DNA of 64,000 nucleotides, taken from the NCBI RefSeq assembly GCF_002161065.1, contig NZ_NFLV01000002.1:1-64000 (forward strand), given 5' to 3'. The DNA is from Eubacterium sp. An11. GTDB taxonomy: Bacteria > Bacillota > Clostridia > Lachnospirales > Lachnospiraceae. The translations under genes were made by a program, and so were the position numbers. The notes under the pieces were generated by a model. The model was given only the letters and a program-made list of their open reading frames with translations, searched no databases and was not told the origin of the DNA. Positions 1-11,069 of the stretch are shown in pieces. The first letter of the stretch is position 1. Each line of letters opens with the position of its first letter.

Positions 1-3
1 AAA

Positions 4-1853
4 ATCGAGTAGGGGAGATTTTCTCTCCCCTCTCACACCACCGTACATGCCGTTCGGCATACGGCGGTTCAACATAACTTCAAAGCATGACGCTCATTGT
101 AATAGTCAAGGCAGCTTATAAGCCCTGCTCTAGCTAATACTCCTTTTGAGATTGCCCTTACAATGCATGTCTTAGTCGCCACCCAGTAATAGCGGTCTCC
201 ACAGTACGCTGTCAATCTTGCAAGGTCTTTTCCAATCCCTAGTTTCTGCAATCCCCATTGTCTCTTGCTTGGTACTTTCCACTGTTTCCAGATGATGACT
301 CTGAGTCTTGTCCTTAAGTGTGCGTCTATCTCTGTCATTACCGTTTTCATGGAACCAAGGGCATAGTAGTTGATCCACCCTCTCGTTACCTGATTGATTT
401 TCTCAATCTTGCTCTTGACTGTTCCCGGCATCTTCCTACAAGTCAGTTCTTTTAGCCTGTCTTTGAATTTCTTCACAGATTCCTGGTGAGGTCTGCTCTT
501 CCATTCTTTTGTCTTGCTGTCCTTGTAGAATCCGAAACCAAGATATTTCAGCTTCAGCGGTCTTGTGATGTGGGTCTTAGTCATATTGACCTTTAACCCC
601 AGTTTCCTCTGTATCCAATCTGATACCGTCCGCATCACTCTTTTTGCACTCGATTCGCTTTTGACCGCTATCACACAGTCATCTGCGTATCTTGTGAACC
701 GGAGCCCTCTTGTCTCCAACTCCTTATCCAGTTCATTCAGCATGATGTTTGACAGCAGCGGCGACAGGTTTCCGCCTTGTGGGGTCCCGAGTTTTGTTTC
801 CTCGTAACCCTGCGGTGTCATGACTCCTGCTTTCAGATACCTGCGGATTAGGGATTCCGTATCGCCATCGTTGATAATGTTGTGGACCAGGCTCATCAAT
901 CTATCCTGTGGTACATTATCAAAGAATTTCTCCAGGTCGATATCTACTATCCATTCATAACCCTCGTTTAGATATACGAGCAGTTGCCGGATTGCCATTT
1001 CACAGCTCCTGTTCGGTCTAAAGCCATAGCTCCATTCCGAAAACAGCGGCTCACACATGGGACTTATTACCTGCACGATACCTTGCTGAATCACCCGGTC
1101 CATTACGGTCGGGATTCCCAGTTTTCTCACTCCGCCGTTCGGTTTCGGTATTTCCGCTCTCCTGACCGGCTGGGGTTTGTACTTCCTGTTCCTGATTTGA
1201 TTCCTGATACTCTCCCAGTTCTCTTTGATATAGTCGCCGAGTTCTTCAATCGTTACCTCATCCACTCCTCCTGCACCTTTATTGGCACAGACTCTTTTGT
1301 ATGCGGTGTTCATGTTGTCTTTAGAAAGTATCTTTTCCAACAGTTCTGACATTGCCTTGTGTGCTTTCTCCTTTCCGTTTCCATGGATTCACCCTAAGTT
1401 ATGCAGTACCTGCTCATTTACGTTTTGCCCTTCCTGCTGTCAGGTATTCCATGGAGCATACATTTGATTACACGGTTACATTGTTCGGCCCTTCAGCAAC
1501 GTCCATTTCAGGGCCTTGCCTATTACGGCTTCTGCTGACTTCTCACAGTTCGTTGTTACTACAGTGGATTTCACCGTCTGTGAGACCTCGCGGGATAAGC
1601 CTGTCAGTCTTTCCTCGTCTACCTGCCTGATTTACGCACATGGGTTACGGTTGCCTTTAGGACTTCGCTACGTTTGGCTAGCTTATCCGCCATGTACGCC
1701 TTATATCAGGTTTCTGTTCGTCAGGCTACGATTTCGCTATCCCTTCTTCTCACCCACACCTCACGATGTAAACCTTGGGAGTCGCTATGGGGTTCGTCGG
1801 CAACTACGCCCCTTGTGGACTTTCACCACAGACTGACGGCATGCCCGTCATAC
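4..1853 (-). mobile_element. Group IIC intron (complete RNA with ORF)
   Basis: On the minus strand the 3' end carries a domain V hairpin, with GAACCGCCGTATGCC and GGCATGTACGGTGGT as its arms at about 30-69. A short domain VI GGGAGA/TCTCCC hairpin follows and the intron ends CTACTCGAT. This is very like the Oceanobacillus iheyensis group IIC domain V. The 5' end is placed at about 1853 (GTATGACGGGC), just after a run of six T. The reverse transcriptase lies in the domain IV position. Class C introns typically insert behind rho-independent terminators, and here the 5' exon is the terminator of a T-box leader. Boundaries are by eye, plus or minus a few bases. The 3' exon and the gene that used to follow the T-box lie beyond the left edge. 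Confidence 0.85.
69..1352 (-). CDS. ltrA: Group II intron reverse transcriptase/maturase
   Basis: This 427-residue protein is encoded inside the intron. It is expected to help the intron RNA splice and to copy it into new DNA sites. Reverse-transcriptase motifs appear in order: the N-terminal GAGGVDEVT block near residue 27, SYGFRPNRS at 108-116, DIDLEKFFDNV at 137-147, GTPQGG at 189-194 and the catalytic YADD at 222-225. A thumb/maturase X region (GWINYYALG and following) fills the rest. There is no HNH endonuclease domain at the C-terminus, as expected for class C introns. The frame is intact from ATG to stop, so the element could still be active. An AAAGGAG site lies about 15 bases upstream, rather far, so translation may be weak. 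Confidence 0.93.
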   Translation of the reverse strand: MSELLEKILSKDNMNTAYKRVCANKGAGGVDEVTIEELGDYIKENWESIRNQIRNRKYKPQPVRRAEIPKPNGGVRKLGIPTVMDRVIQQGIVQVISPMCEPLFSEWSYGFRPNRSCEMAIRQLLVYLNEGYEWIVDIDLEKFFDNVPQDRLMSLVHNIINDGDTESLIRRYLKAGVMTPQGYEETKLGTPQGGNLSPLLSNIMLNELDKELETRGLRFTRYADDCVIAVKSESSAKRVMRTVSDWIQRKLGLKVNMTKTHITRPLKLKYLGFGFYKDSKTKEWKSRPHQESVKKFKDRLKELTCRKMPGTVKSKIEKINQVTRGWINYYALGSMKTVMTEIDAHLRTRLRVIIWKQWKVPSKRQWGLQKLGIGKDLARLTAYCGDRYYWVATKTCIVRAISKGVLARAGLISCLDYYNERHALKLC

Positions 1854-1854
1854 C

Positions 1855-1891
1855 AAAAAAGCCCCGGGCTGACGTCATGTCAACCCAGGGC
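1855..1891 (-). terminator. T-box terminator hairpin, intron target
   Basis: A 13-bp GC-rich stem with one or two G-U pairs and a 5-base loop is followed by six T on the minus strand. It is the off state of the T-box and also the 5' exon recognised by the group IIC intron, which begins 1-2 bases after the T run. Confidence 0.85.
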
Positions 1892-2105
1892 GAACTATAC
1901 ATAAGTCCGTGGTACCACCTGCATTCAGATAGAATCTGCACTCTCCGGCACAGGAAATCATCCGATGCCATATCTCTGTAACGGGAGAACCCGGCAAGGC
2001 TTACTATTACTTCGGCCCACAGCTCAAAGACCGGTTGGGCATCCTTTCATTAAGGGCTCGCACCAGCCGCCCTCTCTCTGAAAATCCAGGATGCTTACTA
2101 TTTCT
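1855..2105 (-). promoter_or_regulatory. T-box leader, cut off from its gene by the intron
   Basis: The minus strand shows the T-box core AGGTGGTACCACGG at 1907-1920. It is followed by a 13-bp terminator stem (GCCCTGGGTTGAC at 1879-1891 pairing with 1861-1873) and six T. Upstream are Stem I-like blocks, CAGAGAGAGGGCGGCTGGTG and GAGCTG. The variable base after UGG in the bulge is U, which pairs with tRNAs whose discriminator base is A. A GUA triplet after GAA in the likely specifier region would fit valine, but I cannot assign the specifier with confidence. The controlled gene, probably an aminoacyl-tRNA synthetase or amino-acid gene, is off the left edge behind the intron. Confidence 0.85.
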
Positions 2106-2159
2106 TATCATAGCTTTTGTGCTCAATTTCGGAAATCATAACATAGAGACCAGGCTGTG

Positions 2160-3332
2160 TCAAGTAGCCTGATTCTTATTCCAAAGCGCCAGCCGGTACA
2201 TTTCCCCGTTCTGTACCTCCGGCAATGACAGAAAATAATTGTATAAACGAGTCTCAAATATACGGTTGGCAATCTGCAATGTTTCCTGCTCCACCTTCAC
2301 AAAACCGAACATCAGCAGCATATCTGTGGCTGAGTCATCGGCATTATAGGTGATTGTCTGTCCCTGAAAGAGAAGCTGGTATACCATTCTTTTTAAGTCC
2401 GGATAGTCATTAAGTTTCCCTATCAGAGAGTCAAACAAAGAATTCTTTTCCGCAAGCAGAAGTTTTACCGCTTCCAGAAATCCCTGTTTTGTCCAGACAG
2501 ATTGTTCGGAGGGAAATTCTTTTGTCCCTGCCAGTTTTTCATCCATCAGTTTGCAAAGTCTCGACACCAGAAAAGGGTATCCTGACGTATAATCGTAAAG
2601 AAGTCCTGCCATTTTTTGTATATCCATACCGGTATGGTAGTCCTGCTCGTATTCACGAAGCATACTGGAGATATCTTCCGTTGAAAAACTCATTTCCACA
2701 TCAAAATCAGCCGCAATATTCCAGGGACTGTTCTGCTTATGTTCCTCGTCCTCACGAAGTTTTCTTTTCATGTTTTGAATGTTGTATACGCCGGCGAGGA
2801 TGACGGACTGGAAGGTCGGCGTCAGGTCACGGGAAAGGTAGGCCGCTCGCAGCTGCGCAAGGAAATCCACGAAAACCTGATTATTGGTCGCCGTGTCCAC
2901 TTCATCAATAATGAGAACGATTGGCTTCTCTGTCCCGGCACACCACAGGGACAGGACACGGAATAACGATTGCAGCGAATTCAGTCTGGCAGTTCCTTCC
3001 GCATATGCACAGAGCCGTTTCTCAATCTCCTGCGGAAAATCCTTTACCGCATACAGCAGTTCCTCAGAAAAGGAAGCCACAAACTTCTGCTCATCCTGAA
3101 AAGAAAGGGAGCTCATTCTCTGAAAGTCAAGACTCACGACCACATATTCTTCCTGAAGAAAATGTGCCAATGCCCGCAGTATGGTTGTCTTTCCATACTG
3201 ACGCGCCTTATTTATCGTGAAATATGCTCCCTCTTCCACCATTTCTTTGATGGCGGCCAGTCTGGAAGAAAGATCGACCATGTAGTGAAGATCCGGTCTG
3301 CAGACCCCGTTCACATTAAATTTTTTTGCCAC
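2160..3332 (-). CDS. AAA-like ATP-binding protein
   Basis: This 390-residue soluble protein resembles the AAA-like (AAA_35-type) family of unknown role, often scattered in gut Firmicutes and Bacteroidetes. A P-loop variant KARQYGKTT lies at residues 42-50, where QYGKTT replaces the usual GxxGxGKT. A Walker B-like PIVLIIDEVD lies at about 138-147. The remainder is helical with no recognised effector domain. An AAAGGGGGCG ribosome site precedes the ATG. It stands alone between prmA and the T-box region. Function is not known, and nothing beside it points to a partner. Confidence 0.7.
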   Translation of the reverse strand: MAKKFNVNGVCRPDLHYMVDLSSRLAAIKEMVEEGAYFTINKARQYGKTTILRALAHFLQEEYVVVSLDFQRMSSLSFQDEQKFVASFSEELLYAVKDFPQEIEKRLCAYAEGTARLNSLQSLFRVLSLWCAGTEKPIVLIIDEVDTATNNQVFVDFLAQLRAAYLSRDLTPTFQSVILAGVYNIQNMKRKLREDEEHKQNSPWNIAADFDVEMSFSTEDISSMLREYEQDYHTGMDIQKMAGLLYDYTSGYPFLVSRLCKLMDEKLAGTKEFPSEQSVWTKQGFLEAVKLLLAEKNSLFDSLIGKLNDYPDLKRMVYQLLFQGQTITYNADDSATDMLLMFGFVKVEQETLQIANRIFETRLYNYFLSLPEVQNGEMYRLALWNKNQAT

Positions 3333-3456
3333 AAAAACGCCCCCTTTCTAAATATAGCTTCATTTTACTACTTTAGAAAAGGAGGCGCAATCTTTTAATC
3401 CGAATTTTCTACCGGACTGTCTCTTTCTTTTTTATTCTTTATCTTCTTCGTATATT

Positions 3457-4425
3457 TTATCGTTTCGGCTTTGCCGTGATGCTCACCCAGTCTTTCATGT
3501 GGTGGATCTCCAGGATCTCAAAATTGTTGGCGAGCATGGCTTCTTTCACGGCTTCCTCCATGGTATTGATGATACCGGAGGTGATAAAGACGCCGTCGTC
3601 GGTAAGGAGCGGCGTCACGATACCGGAAAGAGGGATGATGACGTCCGCGAGGATATTTGCCACCACCACATCGTAGCGTTTTCCGTGGTTGTTCTCGTAG
3701 AATTCCATGGCCTCGGATTCATCCAGGATATTGACCCGGTGTACTTCCGCCTGTTCGGTCACACCGTTGATGGCAAAGTTCTCTTCTGTGGCGCGGATGG
3801 CGTTGGGATCAATGTCCGTGGCCATGGCGTGGCGGGCACCCAGTTTCAGTCCGATGATAGAGAGGATGCCGCTGCCGGTACCCACATCCAGAAGCTCGGT
3901 GTCCGGCTTTATGTATTTTTTCAGCTGAGAAATGCACAGCTTCGTTGTCTCGTGGGAGCCGCTGCCGAAAGCCGTGCCCGGGTCGATCTCGATGACAATG
4001 TCATCGTCTTTCTGGTCCGTGAGTGTCTCCCAGGTCGGTTTGATGACGATGTTGCCGTCCAGACGGAACGGTTTGAAAAACGCCTTCCAGTTATTGATCC
4101 AGTCTTCTTCCTCTGTGGTTCCCAGGGTGATCTTTCCCGTTCCCATCGGCATAAACGCAGAGAGTTCTTCGATTTTGGCGCGGATTTTATCCAGCATCTC
4201 ATCGAGATTCTCTTTCTCGTCGATGTAACAGGAGATTTTTGCGGTGCCGTCATCCGGAGCGATCTCGTCCGGAAGAAGATCCACATACATGATCTTCCGG
4301 TCTTCTTCGGAGAGCGGCACGTGGTCTTCCACTTCCACTCCCTCGATGCCCATTTCCTGCAGCTCGTAACTTAACATGTCTTCGGCCGCCGTCGTTGTCT
4401 CGATTGTAATCTTATTCCATTTCAT
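3457..4425 (-). CDS. prmA: Ribosomal protein L11 methyltransferase
   Basis: This 322-residue enzyme transfers methyl groups from S-adenosylmethionine to lysines and the N-terminus of ribosomal protein L11. The N-terminal substrate-binding part covers about residues 1-130. The Rossmann methyltransferase part shows DPGTAFGSGSHETTK, then the SAM loop LLDVGTGSGILSI, and NILADVI. Length is normal for PrmA and the ATG has a GGAAAGAAG-like site. In many Clostridia prmA directly follows dnaJ. Here trxAB and an ABC exporter lie between them on the same strand. Confidence 0.95.
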   Translation of the reverse strand: MKWNKITIETTTAAEDMLSYELQEMGIEGVEVEDHVPLSEEDRKIMYVDLLPDEIAPDDGTAKISCYIDEKENLDEMLDKIRAKIEELSAFMPMGTGKITLGTTEEEDWINNWKAFFKPFRLDGNIVIKPTWETLTDQKDDDIVIEIDPGTAFGSGSHETTKLCISQLKKYIKPDTELLDVGTGSGILSIIGLKLGARHAMATDIDPNAIRATEENFAINGVTEQAEVHRVNILDESEAMEFYENNHGKRYDVVVANILADVIIPLSGIVTPLLTDDGVFITSGIINTMEEAVKEAMLANNFEILEIHHMKDWVSITAKPKR

Positions 4426-4531
4426 ATTTATCTTCTTTCCTATTCCTTATTTATACAAGCTTCACCATTTATCCGCCTGCTTCGCAGGCAGATTTATCTG
4501 GCTGTCCCGTTCATCAAACCGATAACGGCAG

Positions 4532-5458
4532 TTACTGTTCCTGTTCCGCCAGATATTCCTCGATGAAATGTGAGGCCACTGCCCCGTCAGCGGCGGCAGT
4601 GATCACCTGACGCATCGCTTTGGTTCGCACATCGCCTACTGCGAAAACACCCGGCAGACTGGTTTTGGTAGTCTCATCGGCAACGATGTAGCCGGCCTTA
4701 TCCATATCCACCTGTCCCCGGAACAATTCTGTGGCCGGAGAACGGCCGATGCTCACAAAGACACCGTCGCAGGCGATATCCTTTTCTTCCCCGGTCAGTT
4801 TATTTTTTACGCGGATTCCATTTACCTTATCTTCGTACAGGAATGCTTCCACGGTGCTGTTCCAGCAGAATTCCACGTTTTCTGCCTGCATCAGCGGAGT
4901 GTGATAAATCTTTTCCGCCCGGAGTGTGTCTCTTCTGTGAACAATCACAACTTTTTCACAGATTTTTGATAACAAAAGAGCGTCTCCCGCGGCTGAATTG
5001 CCGCCGCCGATGACCGCCACGGTTTTGCCTTTATAAAACATGCCGTCGCAGGCGGCGCAGTAGTTGACGCCTCTTCCCACCAGCTTCGCCTCATCCGCAA
5101 TTCCCAGCTCCCGCGGCGTTGCTCCGGTGGCGATGACCACCGTGCGGCTTTTGAATGTTCCCTCACTGGTGACAATCTCTTTCACATCGCCGGAGAGCTG
5201 CACACTCTCCACCTCTGCCAGTTCCGTCTTTGCGCCAAAGCGCTCCGCTCCCTGCTGCATTTTCTCTCCCAGCTCAAAGCCGTCGATTCCCTCATCGAAT
5301 CCCGGATAGTTGTCGATCTGGCTGGTGAGAGCCATCTGTCCGCCGGCGGACAATTTCTCGATAATCAATGTATCCATGCCGGCACGGGCACAGTAGAGGG
5401 CTGCCGTATAGCCACCCGGCCCGCCGCCGATGATCACAACGTCATAGAGATGTTCCAT
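4532..5458 (-). CDS. trxB: Thioredoxin-disulfide reductase
   Basis: This flavoenzyme passes electrons from NADPH to thioredoxin. With the chosen start it is 308 residues, normal for the bacterial low-molecular-weight type. The FAD loop GGGPGG is at about 11-16, the redox-active CAACDG at 134-139 and the nucleotide loop GGGNSA at 152-157. The C-terminal FAD motif GVFAVGDVR comes near the end. The open frame runs further upstream into trxA, but AAGGAGG sits 8 bases before the ATG at 5458, which decides the start. It lies 25 bases behind trxA and is probably cotranscribed. Confidence 0.93.
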   Translation of the reverse strand: MEHLYDVVIIGGGPGGYTAALYCARAGMDTLIIEKLSAGGQMALTSQIDNYPGFDEGIDGFELGEKMQQGAERFGAKTELAEVESVQLSGDVKEIVTSEGTFKSRTVVIATGATPRELGIADEAKLVGRGVNYCAACDGMFYKGKTVAVIGGGNSAAGDALLLSKICEKVVIVHRRDTLRAEKIYHTPLMQAENVEFCWNSTVEAFLYEDKVNGIRVKNKLTGEEKDIACDGVFVSIGRSPATELFRGQVDMDKAGYIVADETTKTSLPGVFAVGDVRTKAMRQVITAAADGAVASHFIEEYLAEQEQ

Positions 5459-5483
5459 ATGCATATCCTCCTTCTCTTTATAT

Positions 5484-5807
5484 TTATCCCAGATGCTCTG
5501 CGATAAACGCTTCGATTTTGGCCTTGGAATCCGGGGCAGTGATGCTTCCCAGCATCTTTCCATCCTTAAAAACCATCAGAGTAGGAATCACTTCCACCTT
5601 ATATTCTTCCGCCAGCGCTTCCTGCTCATCAATATTGATCTCCCCAATGATCATCCTGTCCGCGTACTGCTCCGCGATCTTTTTCATGGCCGGTCCGATG
5701 CGGCGGCAGTAAGTACACCACGGTGCGGAGAACTCCACCAGCGCCGGTTTTGCTCCTTCCAGTACATTTTCCTTAAAATTATCTGTTGTAATCTTTATCA
5801 TTGACAT
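5484..5807 (-). CDS. trxA: Thioredoxin
   Basis: This 107-residue protein has the thioredoxin fold and is the likely substrate of the trxB product directly downstream. The active site reads W30-C-T-Y-C34 instead of the classical WCGPC, so its redox potential probably differs from standard TrxA. The cis-proline segment VIPTLMVF is present at about residues 73-80. An AAGGAG site lies 8 bases before the first ATG. The trxA-trxB pairing with a non-canonical CxxC suggests a dedicated redox pair, but the client proteins cannot be seen from sequence. Confidence 0.9.
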   Translation of the reverse strand: MSMIKITTDNFKENVLEGAKPALVEFSAPWCTYCRRIGPAMKKIAEQYADRMIIGEINIDEQEALAEEYKVEVIPTLMVFKDGKMLGSITAPDSKAKIEAFIAEHLG

Positions 5808-5958
5808 ATATAAATCTCCTTCCTTGTCTTCTGTAAAATAGGATTTCCTGTTTTTTCACAAGTATACCTTATTGTAACATAAGCCTGAACGAAAATACAT
5901 TTTTTTGTGCTATAACATAAACAAGATCGCAGATATATTTTCATCGTAAAAACACTTT

Positions 5959-7734
5959 TTATTTCAATCTGCCGTGATACATGTCGCTGAAAATGCCTTC
6001 CCGCTCAATCAGTTCGCCATATTTTCCTTCCTGTACAATCTGTCCCTTATCAAATACCAAGATGGTATCGCAGTTTTTCAGGGTCGTGAGCCGGTGGGCG
6101 ATGGAGATGACCGTCATCGGCGTCTCCTTCATGAGCTTTTCGATCTCCACCTGGATATGTTTTTCCGAAGTGTTATCAAGGGCCGAGGTCGCCTCATCAA
6201 GAATCAGGATCTCCGGTTTACGGAGAAAGATCCGGGCGATGGCAATTCTCTGCCGCTGTCCTCCGGACAGATTTCCTCCGCCTTCGGCCACCAGGGTATC
6301 AAATTTCTCCGGAAGAGACTGAATAAAATCATATATGTAAGCCTTCTTTGCGGCGGCTTCCACATCCGCCAGAGGAATTTCCCCGTCCAGACCGTAACAG
6401 ATGTTATCATAAACAGTTCCGGCAATGAGGAACGGACTCTGCGGCACCAGCGCGATATCTCTGGCGATATCCTTCCTTGACAGGGCACGGATCTCTCTTC
6501 CGTTGATATAGATTTCTCCCCCGCACTGTTCCATTTTACAGAGAGCCTTGATAAAAGTCGACTTCCCACAGCCGCTGGGGCCCGCGATTCCGAGAAAGCT
6601 TCCTTTCTTCACTGCCAGATTGATATGGCAAAGCACCGGTTCCTCTTCCTTGTAAGCAAATGTGAGATTCCTCACCAGAACGCTGTCCTTCGTCTCCTGC
6701 ATCGGGGCATTTTCCTCTTCCGCCCGGGCGGGAAGCGCATAGGAAAAGTCGCAGGGCAGATCCATCATCCGGAAAAAGTCTTCTGCCAGAACCATGGATT
6801 CCGACAACTCGTCAAGAATCCGGTGCAGTTCTTTCAGCGGCGTGATCAGCTGAGTAAAACACAGATACGCCGTCAGAACGCTTCCGACGCTGATGACGCC
6901 CTCCGTGGCAAGAAAAGTGGAAGTTCCGATCATGAGTACCGTGAAGACCGCCTCGTTGATAAATTTAAAACAGTCATACTTAGCCATCTGTATATGATGG
7001 CGCATTTCTTTTTTTCTCAGATATTCTGACTTCTGCCCGAAACGTCTTTTCTCAATGTCCACACTGTCCATAATCCGTATCACTTCAATACCGTTCAGCA
7101 GCTCCACGATCGTTCCGTCCATGGCGGACTTCGTCTCCAGAAGCTCCACCCGTATGCCCCGCTGGGTGCTGATCTGCCGGAACACGATGAGTGTTCCTAT
7201 GGGAATCACCAATAACATCGGCAGCACCAGAATGACCGGCAGGGTGCAGAATATGGTCACGATTGCCGCGATACTGTTAAAAATCGCCGGAGCAAAATCC
7301 ATGAACAAAAGTTTCTCAAGCTTTACCGTACCTTCCAGACACCGGTTCAGCCTGCCGTGTATATTTCCGGTCATATTTTCTTTAAAGTAGGAAAGGGGTG
7401 CCTTTAACAATGAGACAAGAACCAGACCTCTGGCTTTCTTTTCGGTCTTTGTGGCCGTATCTTCCACCATCACTCTTCTCAAAATCTTAATAAGCTCGTT
7501 GGCGACGTTCACCACCAAAATGAACAGCAGAAACGGAATCACTTTGATAAACGCGATCCGGTCATGAAGCAGAATATCATCGGTGAGCCAGCCGATCGCT
7601 GTCGGCGTCATCTGTGACAATCCGGCTGAAATCACCATGATGCAGATGATAAACAGGAAAGTAATCTTCTGTCTTCTGTCCAGCAGTCCATATAATTTAC
7701 GAAATATTGGAAATTTCTTCTCCTTTTCTTTCAT
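5959..7734 (-). CDS. ABC exporter, fused permease and ATPase
   Basis: This 591-residue half-transporter has a type I exporter membrane domain at about residues 20-315, with six predicted helices. Its ATPase domain carries Walker A GPSGCGKST at 384-392, signature LSGGQRQR, Walker B ILILDEATSALD and the H-loop SIAHRLT. One gene suggests a homodimer. Substrate is unknown; peptides, lipids and drugs are all handled by this family. It stands alone between the heat-shock operon and trxA. Confidence 0.88.
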   Translation of the reverse strand: MKEKEKKFPIFRKLYGLLDRRQKITFLFIICIMVISAGLSQMTPTAIGWLTDDILLHDRIAFIKVIPFLLFILVVNVANELIKILRRVMVEDTATKTEKKARGLVLVSLLKAPLSYFKENMTGNIHGRLNRCLEGTVKLEKLLFMDFAPAIFNSIAAIVTIFCTLPVILVLPMLLVIPIGTLIVFRQISTQRGIRVELLETKSAMDGTIVELLNGIEVIRIMDSVDIEKRRFGQKSEYLRKKEMRHHIQMAKYDCFKFINEAVFTVLMIGTSTFLATEGVISVGSVLTAYLCFTQLITPLKELHRILDELSESMVLAEDFFRMMDLPCDFSYALPARAEEENAPMQETKDSVLVRNLTFAYKEEEPVLCHINLAVKKGSFLGIAGPSGCGKSTFIKALCKMEQCGGEIYINGREIRALSRKDIARDIALVPQSPFLIAGTVYDNICYGLDGEIPLADVEAAAKKAYIYDFIQSLPEKFDTLVAEGGGNLSGGQRQRIAIARIFLRKPEILILDEATSALDNTSEKHIQVEIEKLMKETPMTVISIAHRLTTLKNCDTILVFDKGQIVQEGKYGELIEREGIFSDMYHGRLK

Positions 7735-7796
7735 TGTTCTGTTCCTCTGTTTTCTGTAGACTGTGTTTCATTATAGCACTTTCCTGTTATAACAGT

Positions 7797-7825
7797 AAAT
7801 ACCGCCGGTCAAAAAACCGACGGTA
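7797..7825 (-). terminator. Hairpin after dnaJ
   Basis: A 9-bp stem (TACCGTCGG pairing with CCGGCGGTA) has a T-rich 8-base loop and is followed by a short ATTTA tract on the minus strand. It sits 50 bases past the dnaJ stop and probably ends the heat-shock operon, though the T tract is weak. Confidence 0.5.
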
Positions 7826-7874
7826 CCATAATCGTTATCTATTATTTTCACAGGATGCCCCTTCGGCCTTCCCG

Positions 7875-9068
7875 CTATTTCTTTTTCTTTCCGCCAAAAA
7901 AGCCCTTCCTTTCATGCTTTTCATGCTTTTCATGTTCCGGTTTTGCCGTCTCGGAAGCGGCGGAATCCGCTGCCGGCACTTCTCCCATAGCCTCCTGGAA
8001 GCGGCGCAGCGCTTCTTTCTGTGCCTCTGTCATGCGCTCCGGCACCTGTACTACGAGAGTAACAAAATGATTTCCCCGGAGATTCTTATTTCTGAGACTT
8101 GGAACACCCTTATTCTTCAGGCGGATCTTCGTATCTGTCTGAGTTCCCGGTTTGATGGTGTATTCCATCGGACCGTCCACCGTATCAATCTTGATGGTAG
8201 CGCCCAGCGCTGCCTGAGCAAAGGTAATCGGTTCCGTGGAAAAGATATCGTATTCCTGTCTCTGGAACTTCGGATGACGGGATACGTTGACATTGACAAG
8301 AAGATCTCCCCTTGGACCGCCGTTGATACCCGGCTCGCCTTTTTCACGGATTCTGACACTCTGGCCATTGTCGATACCTGCCGGAATCGGCACTTTGATC
8401 TTCTTGCGCACCTTGATGTATCCTGTACCGGAACAATCCGGACATTTATACCGGATCACCTGGCCGGTTCCGTTACAATCCGGACACGGCTGTACATTTC
8501 TTACCATACCAAACATGGACTGCTGGGTATAAACCACCTGGCCGGTTCCGTTACATTTGGAACAGGTCTCCGGACTGGTCCCCGGTTTTGCTCCCGTACC
8601 TCCACAGGTGTTACATTTCTCTTTTAATGTAATTTCCAGCTCTTTATCTACGCCGCGGATGGCCTCGTCAAAGGTAATGCGGACAGCCGCCCGCAGGTTG
8701 GCTCCCTGCCTCGGTCCGTTTCTTCTGGCGTTGCTGCGGCTACCGCCGCCAAAGAAGTCACCAAAAATATCACCGAAAATATCGCCCATATCGCCGCTGC
8801 CGAAATCGAAACCGCCAAAACCGCCGGCTCCGCCGCCCTGCTCAAAGGCTGCATGGCCAAACTGGTCATAGCGGGCTTTCTTCTCCGGATCGCTCAGCAC
8901 TTCATAAGCTTCTGAAGCTTCCTTGAACTTTTCTTCCGCATTTTTGTCACCCGGATTCATGTCAGGATGATATTTCTTTGCCACCTTACGGTAGGCATGC
9001 TTTATTTCATCTGCTGTGGCGTTTTTACTGACGCCCAGAACCTCGTAATAATCTCTTTTCTCTGCCAT
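7875..9068 (-). CDS. dnaJ: Chaperone protein DnaJ
   Basis: This 397-residue type I Hsp40 delivers unfolded clients to DnaK and stimulates its ATPase. The J domain with HPD lies in residues 1-70. A Gly/Phe-rich stretch follows at about 75-125 and then four CxxCxGxG zinc motifs. The C-terminal client-binding region completes the core. The end is unusual: a charged His/Lys-rich tail reading [10 protein letters not shown] and then KKKK. The start is the ATG at 9068 with GGAGG 5 bases upstream. A TTG slightly upstream is in frame but lacks a site. Confidence 0.96.
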   Translation of the reverse strand: MAEKRDYYEVLGVSKNATADEIKHAYRKVAKKYHPDMNPGDKNAEEKFKEASEAYEVLSDPEKKARYDQFGHAAFEQGGGAGGFGGFDFGSGDMGDIFGDIFGDFFGGGSRSNARRNGPRQGANLRAAVRITFDEAIRGVDKELEITLKEKCNTCGGTGAKPGTSPETCSKCNGTGQVVYTQQSMFGMVRNVQPCPDCNGTGQVIRYKCPDCSGTGYIKVRKKIKVPIPAGIDNGQSVRIREKGEPGINGGPRGDLLVNVNVSRHPKFQRQEYDIFSTEPITFAQAALGATIKIDTVDGPMEYTIKPGTQTDTKIRLKNKGVPSLRNKNLRGNHFVTLVVQVPERMTEAQKEALRRFQEAMGEVPAADSAASETAKPEHEKHEKHERKGFFGGKKKK

Positions 9069-9092
9069 ACTATCCTCCAAATGAACGACAAG

Positions 9093-9127
9093 GGAAGAGG
9101 GGACAGGGCAGCCCCGTCTCCTCTTCC
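9093..9127 (-). other. Strong hairpin between dnaK and dnaJ
   Basis: Twelve paired bases (GGAAGAGGAGAC with GTCCCCTCTTCC, one wobble) plus an inner GC stem lie in the 84-base gap between dnaK and dnaJ. No T run follows, so it is more likely a partial attenuator or RNA-processing/stabilising hairpin that sets DnaJ below DnaK than a full terminator. Confidence 0.6.
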
Positions 9128-9152
9128 TGTATCATTGTACTGATTTCCGGTA

Positions 9153-11018
<1,866 letters not shown>

Positions 11019-11069
11019 TCATTCCTCCTAAAATCAACTATATCTATTATCTCTGTTCGGAAACAGAAT

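Noticed and set aside
4471-4490. Small GCCTGC-TTC-GCAGGC hairpin between trxB and prmA as a terminator
   Set aside because: The stem is short and no T run follows on the minus strand.
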